A stretch of DNA of 64,000 bases from Clostridium rectalis (GTDB taxonomy: Bacteria; Bacillota; Clostridia; Clostridiales; Clostridiaceae), in contig NZ_UYZZ01000008.1 in NCBI RefSeq assembly GCF_900626095.1, positions 85,081 to 149,080 of the forward strand, given 5' to 3'. Below, one piece after another: positions 28,416 through 38,542 of this stretch (the stretch's first letter is position 1; every line of letters starts with the position of its first letter). A model generated the notes under the pieces. The model worked only from the letters and a program-made list of their open reading frames with translations, ran no database searches and was not told where the DNA came from. The translations under genes were made by a program, and so were the position numbers.

Positions 28416-29795
28416 TTATATGTTTATAGAAGTTTTTTTACTATTCATATTTTTAACCTCTAAACTATTAAAATATTTTTCAGTTTCATCCACCACATCT
28501 TTTCTAAGTTTTAAAATCACTATAAGATTAATAATTACTTCAAAGGCCATAAAGAAATCAAATAACCCCCATATAGCTTGTAATCCTCCAACTGCACCTA
28601 AAATCATTCCTAAACAGTACAAAATCCTAAATGGTTTGGCAAATTTAGTAGTTTTAGTTGAATAAATAAAACCTGTTTCAGAATAATATCCATCAACTAA
28701 AGCTGTGGTAAAAGCAAATAAAATAATACATATAGCTACAACCACATCCCCACTTCTTCCTAAAGAAGCTCTAAATGCAGATGCGGTTAGTGCAGCTCCT
28801 TCTTTTCCATTTTCTAATACCCCGCTTGTAAGTATTACAAGTGCAGACATAGTACAAATTATAATAGTGTCCACAAACACCTCAAATAATCCCCATAACC
28901 CTTGTTTAGCAGCATATGAGGTTGTAGCAGATGAATGAGCTACCGGAGCAGTTCCCATACCAGATTCATTAGAGTATACACCACGTGCAAACCCATTTCT
29001 CATTGCCATAATCAAACTTGACCCTGCAAAACCTCCTAAGGCAGCACTTCCATTAAAAGCATCATGAAATATGCTTTTAAAAGCTGGCAATACATTTTGT
29101 CCATTGATAACTATTACTACCATACTTGCAATCACATATATTATAGCCATAAGTGGAATTACTTTTTCTGCAAATTTCCCTATAGTTTTTATTCCCCCAA
29201 CAATTACAGCCCCAGTTAATATTGCTAATATAATCCCTACAACTACCTTCTTAACATTAAAACTTTCATACAAAACTTCTGCCATAGAATTTGCTTGTAC
29301 AAATCCTCCTATAAACATCATAAATGTAAATATAATTGACCATAATATGGATAGCCATGCAAAATTCTTTCCTAATCCATTCTTTATATAATACATAGGA
29401 CCACCATGAAATTCTCCATTTTCAGCATTTTTTTCACGGTATTTTACAGCTAAAGTAATTTCTGCGTACTTAGCTATCATAGCAATAAAGGCCACCGCCC
29501 ACATCCAAAACACAGCTCCTGGTCCTCCAGCAGCAATTGCAACTCCTACTCCCGCTATGTTTCCTACACCAACTGTAGCTGCCAAAGCTGTGGATACTGC
29601 CTGAAAAGGTGTTACAGTCCCTTCCCCCGAAGTATTTTTTTCAAACATTTTACCAAATGTATTCTTCATAATAAAGCCAAATTTTCTAAACTGTAAAAAC
29701 TTAAGTTGAAAGCTAAATACTAATGACACACTCACTATTAATATTATTAGTGGCCAACCCCATAAAAAATCCGTAATAGCCTTTATAATACTCAT
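28416..29795 (-). CDS. AGCS family sodium:alanine/glutamine symporter (copy 2)
   Basis: A 459-residue close paralogue of the neighbouring symporter; most residues align identically without gaps through the core, and divergence is concentrated at the C-terminal tail. It shares GEGTVTPFQAVSTALAATVGVGNIAGVG and GVYSNESGMGTAPVAHSS. Start is the ATG at 29795 behind GGGGGATA; a TTG one codon earlier is less likely. The tandem arrangement points to local duplication. It has its own upstream and downstream spacers, so regulation may differ from copy 1. Confidence 0.92.
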   Translation of the reverse strand: MSIIKAITDFLWGWPLIILIVSVSLVFSFQLKFLQFRKFGFIMKNTFGKMFEKNTSGEGTVTPFQAVSTALAATVGVGNIAGVGVAIAAGGPGAVFWMWAVAFIAMIAKYAEITLAVKYREKNAENGEFHGGPMYYIKNGLGKNFAWLSILWSIIFTFMMFIGGFVQANSMAEVLYESFNVKKVVVGIILAILTGAVIVGGIKTIGKFAEKVIPLMAIIYVIASMVVIVINGQNVLPAFKSIFHDAFNGSAALGGFAGSSLIMAMRNGFARGVYSNESGMGTAPVAHSSATTSYAAKQGLWGLFEVFVDTIIICTMSALVILTSGVLENGKEGAALTASAFRASLGRSGDVVVAICIILFAFTTALVDGYYSETGFIYSTKTTKFAKPFRILYCLGMILGAVGGLQAIWGLFDFFMAFEVIINLIVILKLRKDVVDETEKYFNSLEVKNMNSKKTSINI

Positions 29796-29942
29796 CAATA
29801 TCCCCCCAATTTAAAAAAGTGAAAACTAACCAACCTTTTAATAAAAATTTACTCTCTAAGATTATTATAATACTTTCTCTAATTTTATTCAATTTTACAA
29901 TTTATTTACATATATTATGATAGAATCATTATGTTATAAATA

Positions 29943-30188
29943 TTAATCTACAATACTTTGTAAAAACTTCTCTTCTTTTATCCCTCTATAGAAAGACTCT
30001 TTAAGTTTTTTCATATAATCATATTTTGATATTCCTTCTTTAGAGATTTCTATTAAATTTATAGATTCCTTATTAGACATAGTATTTATGTTATTTTCAT
30101 AACTATTAAGCTTAATAATTAAATTTTCACTTGATTTTTTTCCATAATTTAAATATTTTATATAATACGTATAAAAAGTAGAGCACAT
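29943..30188 (-). CDS. Doubtful hypothetical protein, 81 aa
   Basis: An open frame with no recognised family, ending in KYDYMKKLKESFYRGIKEEKFLQSIVD, a plausible amphipathic helix. The first ATG lies inside the argH terminator hairpin and has no ribosome site, and the next in-frame codons also lack a clear one. The C-terminal half looks protein-like, so it may be a short gene starting further in, or a decayed remnant. Confidence 0.3.
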   Translation of the reverse strand: MCSTFYTYYIKYLNYGKKSSENLIIKLNSYENNINTMSNKESINLIEISKEGISKYDYMKKLKESFYRGIKEEKFLQSIVD

Positions 30189-30204
30189 AACTCTACTTTT
30201 TCTC
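30175..30204 (-). terminator. Terminator of argGH
   Basis: AAAAAGTAGAG and CTCTACTTTTT are complementary around a 7-base loop, directly after the argH stop codon, with U residues on the minus transcript. Confidence 0.85.
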
Positions 30205-30205
30205 T

Positions 30206-31525
30206 TTATTTTTTTATATCTTTTTTAATTCCCCTATTTAATGTATTTTCATAATCTATAAAAATATATACATCTTCCCCAAATAAATCACTAAATCTTC
30301 TAAGTTCTTCTAAACTTAATTCCTCTATAGCCTTATTATTTTCTTCCCCATAAAGTACAATCTCCCCTATAACTTTATGGGCATCTCTAAATGCCATTCC
30401 TTTACATACAAGATAGTCCGCAGCCTCTGTGGCATTTAAAAAACCTTTTTTAACGGCTTTAATTGTATTTTCTTCCTTTACTCTCAAAGTAGAAAGCATT
30501 CCATTCATAACTTTAATACATGCAAGTACTGTGTCTAGTGCATCAAAATAATTTTCCTTATCCTCTTGCATATCCTTATTATATGCAAGGGGTATACCCT
30601 TCATTGTAGTTAATATAGCCATTAAATCTCCATAGACTCTTCCTGTTTTACCTCTAATGAGCTCAGCTGCATCTGGATTTTTCTTTTGAGGCATTATAGA
30701 ACTGCCAGTTGAAAACTCCTCACTTATTTCTATAAAATCAAACTCCTTACTGCTCCAAAGTATAAGCTCTTCACTCAATCTACTTAAATGCATCATTATT
30801 ATAGAAAAATCAGATATTAATTCTATGACAAAGTCTCTATCACTTACACCATCCATAAAATTATTTACAGGACTCTTAAACCCTAACTTAATTGCAGTAT
30901 AATCTCTATCCGTATTATACGTAGTACCAGCTAATGCACAACATCCTAGTGGACTTTCATTCATTATATCTATAGAGTTTTTAATTCTTTTTATATCCCT
31001 TTCTAACATGTAGTAATAAGCCATAATATGATATTTAAAAGTTACAACTTGAGCTCTTTGAAGGTGCGTATAACCTGGCATTATAATATTATTTTCTTCC
31101 CCTAGCTTCTCTATAGTACTTTGAAGGTTTTTTAACTCCCTTATTACAAATTCAGCTTTTTCTTTTACATACAATTTAAAATCCACTGCCACCTGATCAT
31201 TTCTGCTTCTTGCTGTATGAAGTTTTTTACCTACTTTCCCTATACGGCTTATTAAATTCATCTCTATAAAGCTATGAATATCTTCATAATCTCCTTTTAT
31301 ATGAAGTTTTCCTTTTTCTATATCTTCTAAAATAGAAATAAGTCCCTCTGTTATCTTTACAAACTCATCTTCCTTCAATATATTACATTTTAAAAGCATC
31401 TCTACATGAACAAGACTTCCCTTTATATCTTGACTATAAAGCCTTTTATCAAAACTTAAAGAACTATTAAAATGCTCCATAAGCTTACTTTCTTTATCAA
31501 TAAATCTTCCACCCCAAAGTTTCAT
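30206..31525 (-). CDS. argH: Argininosuccinate lyase
   Basis: A 439-residue fumarase/aspartase-superfamily enzyme releasing arginine and fumarate from argininosuccinate. The N-terminal KLWGGRF, HTARSRNDQVAVDF, TYNTDRDYTAIKLGF region and the superfamily signature GSSIMPQKKNP are all present. Slightly short of the usual 450-460 residues but otherwise complete. Starts 30 bases after argG on the same strand, forming an argGH operon with a terminator behind it. Confidence 0.97.
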   Translation of the reverse strand: MKLWGGRFIDKESKLMEHFNSSLSFDKRLYSQDIKGSLVHVEMLLKCNILKEDEFVKITEGLISILEDIEKGKLHIKGDYEDIHSFIEMNLISRIGKVGKKLHTARSRNDQVAVDFKLYVKEKAEFVIRELKNLQSTIEKLGEENNIIMPGYTHLQRAQVVTFKYHIMAYYYMLERDIKRIKNSIDIMNESPLGCCALAGTTYNTDRDYTAIKLGFKSPVNNFMDGVSDRDFVIELISDFSIIMMHLSRLSEELILWSSKEFDFIEISEEFSTGSSIMPQKKNPDAAELIRGKTGRVYGDLMAILTTMKGIPLAYNKDMQEDKENYFDALDTVLACIKVMNGMLSTLRVKEENTIKAVKKGFLNATEAADYLVCKGMAFRDAHKVIGEIVLYGEENNKAIEELSLEELRRFSDLFGEDVYIFIDYENTLNRGIKKDIKK

Positions 31526-31555
31526 AAAATATATCCTCTTTTCTATAGTAAAAAG

Positions 31556-32755
31556 TTATTGCTTATTTTTAAGAGATTTAATCTTATATGGTAATTCAAA
31601 TAGTTTTATAAACCCTTCTGCATCTTTATGACTATATAATTTGCTTTCCCCAAAGGAAGATATAGTTTCATCATAAAGTGCATTTTCAGTAAATACACCT
31701 GCATTTAAAATATTACCTTTATAAAGTTTTAATTTTACTTTACCTGTAACATTTTCTTGAGTTTTATCTATAAAGGCATCTATTGATTCCCTAAGAGTAG
31801 TAAACCATAATCCATCATACACAATTTCTCCATATTTATATGCTATCATGCTCTTATAATGGGATGTAAGTTTATCTAATGTAAGTCTTTCAAGCTCTTT
31901 ATGTGCCTCATAAAGTATGGTACCTGCAGGGGTTTCATATACCCCTCTGGACTTCATTCCCACAAGTCGATTTTCAACTATATCTATTACACCTATGCCA
32001 TTTTCTCCCCCAATTTTATTTAATGTATTTATAAGATCTACAGGAGAAATATCACTTCCATTTAATCTTGTGGGAATTCCCTTTTCAAAATATATAGTTA
32101 CATAGCTTGCTTCATCCTTCGCCTTTTCAAGTGGTGTAACCATAGAGTACATATCTTCATTATGCTGGTTTTTAGGATCTTCTAATTCCCCACCCTCGTG
32201 ACTTACATGCCAGATATTTTTATCTACTGAGTATATTTTTTTCTTAGTTACAGGTACTTCTACTCCTTTTTCCATAGCATAGTCTATAGCATCTTCTCTT
32301 GATTTAATATTCCAAATCCTCCATGGTGCTATAATCTTCATAGATGGGTCAAAAGAAGCTATTGCCACTTCAAATCTCACTTGATCATTTCCTTTTCCTG
32401 TGCATCCATGACAGATATAAGTTGCTCCTTCTTTTTTAGCAATCTCCACAAGTTTTTTGGCCATAAGTGGTCTTGCAAGTGAAGTTCCAAGCATATATTT
32501 ATCTTCATAAACTGCTCCAGCTTTTATAGCTTTAAATATATATTCACTTACAAATTCCTCTTTAACATCCTCTACATATATTTTAGACGCCCCTGTCTTT
32601 ATAGCCTTTTCCTTAACTTCTTTCATGTTATCATCCTGTCCTACGTCTATACAAACAGCTATAACATCTAAATCGTAATTTTCCTTAAGCCAAGGAATTA
32701 TTATGGACGTGTCCAATCCCCCTGAGTATGCTAATACAACTTTTTCTTTATTCAT
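31556..32755 (-). CDS. argG: Argininosuccinate synthase
   Basis: A 399-residue ATP-dependent ligase joining citrulline and aspartate. N-terminal [18 protein letters not shown] is the PP-loop ATP site; [15 protein letters not shown] and [13 protein letters not shown] are substrate-binding blocks. First gene of argGH. In an organism that also ferments ornithine, it can recycle citrulline to arginine or serve biosynthesis. ATG start after a GGGGGC-type site. Confidence 0.97.
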   Translation of the reverse strand: MNKEKVVLAYSGGLDTSIIIPWLKENYDLDVIAVCIDVGQDDNMKEVKEKAIKTGASKIYVEDVKEEFVSEYIFKAIKAGAVYEDKYMLGTSLARPLMAKKLVEIAKKEGATYICHGCTGKGNDQVRFEVAIASFDPSMKIIAPWRIWNIKSREDAIDYAMEKGVEVPVTKKKIYSVDKNIWHVSHEGGELEDPKNQHNEDMYSMVTPLEKAKDEASYVTIYFEKGIPTRLNGSDISPVDLINTLNKIGGENGIGVIDIVENRLVGMKSRGVYETPAGTILYEAHKELERLTLDKLTSHYKSMIAYKYGEIVYDGLWFTTLRESIDAFIDKTQENVTGKVKLKLYKGNILNAGVFTENALYDETISSFGESKLYSHKDAEGFIKLFELPYKIKSLKNKQ

Positions 32756-32969
32756 TATTAAAGCCCCCTCTTTTAGTTTAAGATACTAAAATATGCACTG
32801 TATATTTTATAAGGAAACTGTAAAATAATATTAACTTTACATTTTCTAATTATAAAATTTTACCCAAAATAAATTTATAATATATAGAAATTTTTGCCCC
32901 ACAAATTTTTCTATATAATTTAAGTAGAAATTTTTTTAAAGATAATCTCTACTAATAATCCTTACCAGC

Positions 32970-33701
32970 TTAAATTACTTTTTTCAAAAATTCTTTAGTT
33001 CTTATCTCTTTTGGATTTGTAAATATACAATCAGGTGTGGCTTCTTCCACTATTTTTCCACCATCCATAAATATAACTCTATCTGCTACATCCCTTGCAA
33101 AACTCATTTCATGAGTTACCACAAGCATAGTCATACCTTCCTTAGCTAAATCTTTCATTACATTTAATACTTCACCTACAAGTTCTGGATCTAAAGCAGA
33201 TGTAGGCTCATCAAATAACATAATATCTGGTTCCATTGCAAGTGCCCTTGCTATAGCCACCCTTTGTTTTTGTCCTCCTGAAAGCTTTGAAGGATAATGG
33301 TTCATTTTTTCCCCTAATCCAACTTTATTTAATAGCATTTCTGCCCTTTTTTTAACCTGTTCTTTATTTTCTTTTTTAACAGTAATCGGCCCTTCCATTA
33401 CGTTTTCCAACGCTGTCATGTGTGGAAACAAATTAAAGTTTTGAAATACCATTCCCATTTTTGTTCTAAGGTTTCTTAAAACTTTTTTATCTTTAGGATT
33501 CAATTTTTCACCTTCAACTGTTATTTCTCCACCATCTATAGTTTCAAGATTATTTAAACATCTTAAAAATGTACTTTTACCTGATCCGGAAGGTCCTATA
33601 ACTACAAGAACTTCTCCTTTTTTAACTCCTATATTTAAATCTTCAAATACTGTTAAATCATTAAACTTTTTAGTTATGTTATCCGCCTCAATTATATACA
33701 T
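32970..33701 (-). CDS. Polar amino-acid ABC transporter, ATP-binding protein
   Basis: A 243-residue ATPase of the polar amino-acid (GlnQ/HisP) class. Walker [20 protein letters not shown]-loop [18 protein letters not shown], signature [16 protein letters not shown], Walker [20 protein letters not shown] and H-loop VVTHEM are all intact. It follows the permease gene by 17 bases and ends the transport operon. Energises import of an amino acid bound by the binding proteins upstream. Confidence 0.95.
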   Translation of the reverse strand: MYIIEADNITKKFNDLTVFEDLNIGVKKGEVLVVIGPSGSGKSTFLRCLNNLETIDGGEITVEGEKLNPKDKKVLRNLRTKMGMVFQNFNLFPHMTALENVMEGPITVKKENKEQVKKRAEMLLNKVGLGEKMNHYPSKLSGGQKQRVAIARALAMEPDIMLFDEPTSALDPELVGEVLNVMKDLAKEGMTMLVVTHEMSFARDVADRVIFMDGGKIVEEATPDCIFTNPKEIRTKEFLKKVI

Positions 33702-33718
33702 AAAATTGTCCTCCTAAA

Positions 33719-34366
33719 CTAATATTTTGATAATTTCTTCTCCCACAATGCAAAAGCTGCGGTGAATATTGTTGTTAAAGCTAAATATATACAAGCCGCA
33801 ATAAAAAATGGTTCCATAGGTCTAAAGTTAGCTGAATATATTTGTTGTGCTGATCTCATTAGTTCTACCATAGCTATTGTTGAAACCAATGATGTATCCT
33901 TTAGCATAGTTATAAATTCATTACCAACTGGTGGTATCACCACTTTAATTGTTTGAGGAAGTATTACCCTAGTCATAGTTTGACTATAAGAGAACCCAAG
34001 AGCTTTACAAGCTTCAAACTGTCCTTTATCTACAGCTAAAATTCCACCCCTTATAATTTCTGCCATATAAGCGCCTGAATTTAAGCTTAATCCTATAATT
34101 GCTGCTGTCATAGGTTTTAATTCTAATCCTAAAAAAGGTAATCCATAGTAGAAGAAAAATAATTGAAGAAGCATTGGTGTTCCTCTTATAATCCATGTAT
34201 AAAATGAAGCTATTGCCCAAATCACCTTGTTCTTAGATAGTTTTAATAATGCAATTATTATTCCTATTAAACTTCCTAGTACAACAGATATTACCGTTAA
34301 TTCTATTGTTATTCCTGATGCTTTTAATAATATTGGAAATATATCCTTTAATAATTGTCCATCCAA
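33719..34366 (-). CDS. Polar amino-acid ABC transporter, permease
   Basis: A 215-residue HisM/GlnP-type permease with about five membrane segments. TWIIRGTPMLLQLFFFYYGLP and the EAA loop EACKALGFSYSQTMTRVILPQ, which contacts the ATPase, are clear. A single permease gene is present, so the channel is probably a homodimer. Start is TTG at 34366 with AGGGGG upstream. Lies between the binding-protein and ATPase genes. Confidence 0.94.
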   Translation of the reverse strand: MDGQLLKDIFPILLKASGITIELTVISVVLGSLIGIIIALLKLSKNKVIWAIASFYTWIIRGTPMLLQLFFFYYGLPFLGLELKPMTAAIIGLSLNSGAYMAEIIRGGILAVDKGQFEACKALGFSYSQTMTRVILPQTIKVVIPPVGNEFITMLKDTSLVSTIAMVELMRSAQQIYSANFRPMEPFFIAACIYLALTTIFTAAFALWEKKLSKY

Positions 34367-34407
34367 AGCTTTAGTCCCCCTTTTTATAAATACCTTTCTT
34401 TCTAATC

Positions 34408-35208
34408 TTATTTTTTATAAATATCTTCACCAAACCATTTTACTGATAATTTTGACATAGTCTTATCCTTCTTTAATTCATCTATAATTTTTTGAACTTC
34501 ATCTTTTAATTCTTTATCATCTTTCTTAAAAATTGCTGCTATTGGTTCTTGTTCCAAAGTTGCTGCTATTTTAAATTTTCCCATTTGTTTTGATAAATAA
34601 TATCTACCAACAAATTCATCCACAACTACTGCATTTAATCTTCCTATTTCTAAATCATGAAATGGTTCTGTTGCTTTATCATAAGTTTTTAAATCCTTTA
34701 TTCCTTTAGCTTTCTTAGCTGCTTTTTCTCCTGTGGTTCCAAGCTGGCATCCTACAGTTTTTCCTGATAGATCTTCTAATTTTTTTATATCCTTGTTATC
34801 ATTTTTAACTACTATAACCTGACCACCTTTTGCATATGGCTCTGAAAATTGAACTTCTTTAGCTCTATCCTTATCCACACTTATTGCGGAAATACCTATA
34901 TCAAATTTTTTAGCATTTAAAGCCATAGTAAGTCCACCAAATTCTGTTATTACAAACTCTACCTCTACTCCTAATTTTTTAGCTACCTCTTTTGAAAGGT
35001 CTATATCAAAACCCACCAGTTCATTTTTTGAATCTCTAAATTCCATTGGAGGGTAAGTATCTTCAAGTCCTATTTTTAATGTCTTTGTATTTTTCACTCT
35101 AATTAATCCATTGGCTGCTTTTTCATCTTTCTTATTTCCACAACCAGCAAATAATGTGCACACAATTACTCCAGTTAAAACTAACGATAGAATTTTATTC
35201 ATTTTCAT
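34408..35208 (-). CDS. Amino-acid ABC transporter substrate-binding lipoprotein (1)
   Basis: A 266-residue family 3 extracellular solute-binding protein. Signal peptide with lipobox CTLFAGCGNKK, so it is a membrane-anchored lipoprotein. GLEDTYPPMEFRD and LVGFDIDLSKEVAKKLGVEVEF are typical of polar amino-acid binders. ATG at 35208 is preferred, because GGGAGA lies about 9 bases upstream and the GTG at 35217 would abut it. Forms an operon with the permease and ATPase. Ligand not decidable. Confidence 0.93.
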   Translation of the reverse strand: MKMNKILSLVLTGVIVCTLFAGCGNKKDEKAANGLIRVKNTKTLKIGLEDTYPPMEFRDSKNELVGFDIDLSKEVAKKLGVEVEFVITEFGGLTMALNAKKFDIGISAISVDKDRAKEVQFSEPYAKGGQVIVVKNDNKDIKKLEDLSGKTVGCQLGTTGEKAAKKAKGIKDLKTYDKATEPFHDLEIGRLNAVVVDEFVGRYYLSKQMGKFKIAATLEQEPIAAIFKKDDKELKDEVQKIIDELKKDKTMSKLSVKWFGEDIYKK

Positions 35209-35257
35209 AATCCACACTCTCCCTTAAAATAGTTAATATATAAACAATTTACAATCT

Positions 35258-35300
35258 TTTTTTGGTGTGCCCCTATGTCTTTATCCATAAGGGCACTCTA
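35258..35300 (-). repeat. Stem-loop between the two binding-protein genes
   Basis: GTGCCCCTATG (from 35263) and CATAAGGGCAC (ending about 35295) form an interrupted GC-rich stem with no U tract. It may stabilise the upstream mRNA part or attenuate transcription so that the two binding proteins are made in different amounts. Confidence 0.55.
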
Positions 35301-35334
35301 TATGAATATTTATAAAAAGGGTAACAAATTAAAA

Positions 35335-36135
35335 TTATTTATATATATCATATCCAAACCATTTTTCTGATAGTTTAGATAGAGTACCTTCTTCTTTTAA
35401 CTCATCTAAAGCTTTTTGTACTTCTTCTTTTAGTTCTTTATCATCTTTTCTAAAACCTATTCCAACTGGTTCCTTTGTAAGTTTAGCATCTAGTAATACT
35501 AAATCTTCTCCCCTTTTCTTTAAATAATATCCTGCAACTTGACCATCTGCTATAACTGCATTAATTCTTCCTACAGCTAAATCATTAAAAGCTTCTGTAA
35601 CCCCATCATATTTTTTCACTTCTTTGATTCCTTCTATTTTACTTGCAGATATTTCTCCAGTTGAACCTAATTGACATCCTACAACTTTATTAAACAAGTC
35701 CTTTTCATCTTTTATATTATCAGTTCCTTTTTTAACTACAATTCTTTGTCCTCCAACAATATACGGATTTGAAAAATCTATTACTTTTTTTCTCTCATCT
35801 GTTATACTCATAGTGGATAATATCATATCGTATTTATTTGCTTTAAGAGAAAGTATTATTCCCTTCCATTCATTTGTCTTTATTTCACATTTAACTCCTA
35901 ATTTCTTAGCTATTTCTTCTCCTAAATCAATATCAAATCCAACCAACTTTTGCGATTCATCTCTGAATTCCATTGGAGGATATGTATCATTTAATCCTAT
36001 AGTAAGTACTCCAGATTTTTTCACTTTCTCTAAAGTGTTTAATCCATCTTCATTTTTTTGAGTAGCATTTTTACAACCTATAAAAACGCTAGCTATTAAA
36101 ATAGTCCCCATAATAATTGCAAGAATTTTTTTCAT
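35335..36135 (-). CDS. Amino-acid ABC transporter substrate-binding lipoprotein (2)
   Basis: A 266-residue family 3 binding protein with lipobox SVFIGCKNATQ. It shares DTYPPMEFRD and LVGFDIDLGEEIAKKLGV with the neighbouring copy but differs through much of the ligand domain. It is first in the gene order, so the importer has two binding proteins for one permease and ATPase; this may widen substrate range. GGGGGAAGGG ribosome site before ATG. About 300 bases of AT-rich spacer lie upstream with no recognised RNA element. Confidence 0.92.
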   Translation of the reverse strand: MKKILAIIMGTILIASVFIGCKNATQKNEDGLNTLEKVKKSGVLTIGLNDTYPPMEFRDESQKLVGFDIDLGEEIAKKLGVKCEIKTNEWKGIILSLKANKYDMILSTMSITDERKKVIDFSNPYIVGGQRIVVKKGTDNIKDEKDLFNKVVGCQLGSTGEISASKIEGIKEVKKYDGVTEAFNDLAVGRINAVIADGQVAGYYLKKRGEDLVLLDAKLTKEPVGIGFRKDDKELKEEVQKALDELKEEGTLSKLSEKWFGYDIYK

Positions 36136-36446
36136 AGCCCTTCCCCCTTACATTTATTTCCCCATTCGTTATTATGATTATACATACTATTTTATATTTA
36201 TGCAACTATTTTTTTAAATTTTTCTAAACTTTTTTTTAACTACCTGTAATTATATATACAGTCTAAACCAAACGAACTAGCGAAATCCTTTGTAATTAAA
36301 GCTTTATGGGTAATTGATTTTATTTTCTAAATATTTAAATATAATTATGTATATTTATACATTCGTGTATAAATAAAAATACCCTATTAATTTCCAAAAT
36401 CTAAATATTTTTCTTCATATTAACTAAGTATAAAATCATAAAGGCA

Positions 36447-36480
36447 AAGGCTGTTATAAAATCTCTTTTATAACAGCCTT
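36447..36480 (-). terminator. Terminator of murQ
   Basis: AAGGCTGTTATAAAA (36447-36461) and TTTTATAACAGCCTT (36466-36480) form a perfect 15-bp stem just after the murQ stop. Confidence 0.88.
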
Positions 36481-36483
36481 AAT

Positions 36484-37398
36484 TTATAATATGTTAAGTT
36501 CTTCCATAGCTTTATAAACATGTCCATTATGTTTTATTAATATGTCTTCACAAAGTTTTTTATTTTTCTTAGATTTTATCATTAAAATACTTAGTTTTAC
36601 ATTATAATTAGTTTCTTTTAGCACATTCTCTGCCTGATATAAATCTACTCCTGTAGCTAACATCAAAATTCTTTTAGCTCTTGCTATTAGTTTTTCATTA
36701 TTGGGTTGTAAATCTACCATTAAGTTCCCATAAACTTTTCCTAATTTTATCATTGTTCCTGTAGTTAGCATATTAAGTACCATCTTCTGAGCAGTACCTG
36801 ATTTCATCCTAGTAGAACCCATAATTACCTCTGGTCCTACAAGTACAGATATAGATATATCTGCAATCTTTGCCATTTCACTATCCTTATTCATAGTTAC
36901 GCAAAGAACTTTACCACCCACATTTTTTCCATACCTCATAGCCCCTATAACAAATGGCGTTCTTCCTGATGCAGCTATACCACATACTACATCTTTATCT
37001 GTAAAACTTATTTTTTTTAAAGCTTCCTCTCCTAAATTTTCACTATCTTCTGCTCCTTCCACAGCCTTAAACATAGCGGATTCACCGCCTGCTATTATTC
37101 CTTGTACTAATTCATGATCCACTCCAAAAGTAGGTGGACATTCTGAAGCATCTAAGACACCAATCCTTCCACTTGTTCCTGCTCCAACATAAATAAGCCT
37201 CCCCCCTTGACATAACTTATTTGATATAACATCTACAGCTTTTGCTATATCACTTTTCACATTTTCTACTGCTAAAGCTACTTTTTTATCCTCTTCATTT
37301 ATTAAAGTTATCATATCATAGGTAGCAACTCTATCTATTCCTAATGTTTTATCGTTTATACCTTCTGTAACTAGATTCAATAAACTTTCAATTTCCAT
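36484..37398 (-). CDS. murQ: N-acetylmuramic acid 6-phosphate etherase
   Basis: A 304-residue SIS-domain lyase that splits the lactyl ether of MurNAc-6-phosphate to GlcNAc-6-phosphate and lactate in cell-wall recycling. Signatures: [51 protein letters not shown] and [18 protein letters not shown]. Full length. No murP PTS gene is adjacent, and it has its own terminators on both sides, so it is a single-gene unit. Confidence 0.97.
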   Translation of the reverse strand: MEIESLLNLVTEGINDKTLGIDRVATYDMITLINEEDKKVALAVENVKSDIAKAVDVISNKLCQGGRLIYVGAGTSGRIGVLDASECPPTFGVDHELVQGIIAGGESAMFKAVEGAEDSENLGEEALKKISFTDKDVVCGIAASGRTPFVIGAMRYGKNVGGKVLCVTMNKDSEMAKIADISISVLVGPEVIMGSTRMKSGTAQKMVLNMLTTGTMIKLGKVYGNLMVDLQPNNEKLIARAKRILMLATGVDLYQAENVLKETNYNVKLSILMIKSKKNKKLCEDILIKHNGHVYKAMEELNIL

Positions 37399-37520
37399 AT
37401 ACTAACCCCCATACCTTATGATTTTTAATCATATTCCTTAAATCCCATTTATACCCACAACTATATATTAATATATTTTTTCATATTATACAATTATTTC
37501 TAAAACTTTCTTTCATAGTT

Positions 37521-37558
37521 CTAAATAAAAACGCAAGTACCTTTTAACGATACTTGCT
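37521..37558 (-). terminator. Terminator downstream of the PdxA-like gene
   Basis: GCAAGTAC (37533-37540) pairs with the GTACTTGC-like arm at 37550-37557, with a U run following on the minus transcript. It separates the sugar-acid locus from murQ. Confidence 0.78.
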
Positions 37559-37573
37559 ATAATAAATTCTTAT

Positions 37574-38542
37574 TCACTTAAACATTTTTGCTACTTCTAA
37601 AGCATTTAGTAAACTTTTTTCCTTGGCACTTCCTTTTCCTGCAATATCAAAGGCAGTTCCATGATCCACAGAAGTCCTTACTATTGGTAGACCTACGGTT
37701 ACATTTACTCCTAAATCAAAAGCTAACAATTTAATAGGTATATGACCTTGATCATGATACATTGCTACTACTATATCATACTCTCCTTTAAACGCCTTTA
37801 AAAACACTGTATCTGGAGGCACTGGACCATCTACATCTATATTACTTTTTTTAGCCTCCTGTATGGCAGGATATATTTTTTTTATTTCTTCATCACCAAA
37901 AATTCCAGCCTCTCCTGAGTGAGGATTTAGTCCTGCAACTGCTATTTTAGGATTATTAATGCCCATATCTTTTAAATTTTCATCTGCCAGTTTTATTACT
38001 TCTATTATTCTTTCTTTATTTAATTTTTCACATGCTTCTTTTAAAGAAATATGGGTTGATACATGTATAACTTTTAAAGGTTCACTCCAAAGCATCATAG
38101 CATACCTTTTTGTATTTGTTAAAGTAGCAAAAATTTCAGTATGACCTTGAAAATTATGTCCCCCTAAATGCAAAGCTTCTTTATTTAATGGCGCAGTTAC
38201 TACTGATTTTATTTTATTTTGCAATGCCCAATTTATAGAATTTTTTATATACTCATAGGCAGCATGTCCACATATTTTAGAAACTTTTCCTATTTTAAAA
38301 TCCTCCATAGAAATATCAAACGTATTTACTATATTAATATCCTCTTCACGAAATTCCTCTATAGAAGTAATAATATTTAATTTACACTTTATATTTAACA
38401 ATTTTTTGTAGTAATCAAGTACCTTTTTACTACCAAAAACTATAGAGTTTTTTCTATACTCTTCTTTTTTATTTAATGCTTTTAATATTATTTCTGGTCC
38501 TACTCCGGCAGGATCTCCCATTGTTATACCAATAAACTCCAT
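37574..38542 (-). CDS. PdxA-family dehydrogenase, probable 4-phospho-D-threonate dehydrogenase (PdxA2 type)
   Basis: A 322-residue protein of the 4-hydroxythreonine-4-phosphate dehydrogenase family. GITMGDPAGVGPEIILKA, GHTEIFA (metal histidine), HVSTHISLKEA, AVAGLNPHSGEAG and AMYHDQGHIPIKLL are present. Next to a DUF1537 kinase, family knowledge favours PdxA2, which oxidises and decarboxylates 4-phospho-D-threonate or erythronate to DHAP, rather than vitamin B6 synthesis. The ATG at 38542 overlaps the kinase stop (TAATG), implying coupled translation; the longer frame is rejected because GGAGG lies just before this ATG. Confidence 0.88.
   Translation of the reverse strand: MEFIGITMGDPAGVGPEIILKALNKKEEYRKNSIVFGSKKVLDYYKKLLNIKCKLNIITSIEEFREEDINIVNTFDISMEDFKIGKVSKICGHAAYEYIKNSINWALQNKIKSVVTAPLNKEALHLGGHNFQGHTEIFATLTNTKRYAMMLWSEPLKVIHVSTHISLKEACEKLNKERIIEVIKLADENLKDMGINNPKIAVAGLNPHSGEAGIFGDEEIKKIYPAIQEAKKSNIDVDGPVPPDTVFLKAFKGEYDIVVAMYHDQGHIPIKLLAFDLGVNVTVGLPIVRTSVDHGTAFDIAGKGSAKEKSLLNALEVAKMFK

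Noticed and set aside
37574..38542. Vitamin B6 biosynthetic PdxA
   Set aside because: No other pdx genes are near, and the overlap with a DUF1537 kinase indicates the sugar-acid PdxA2 role.
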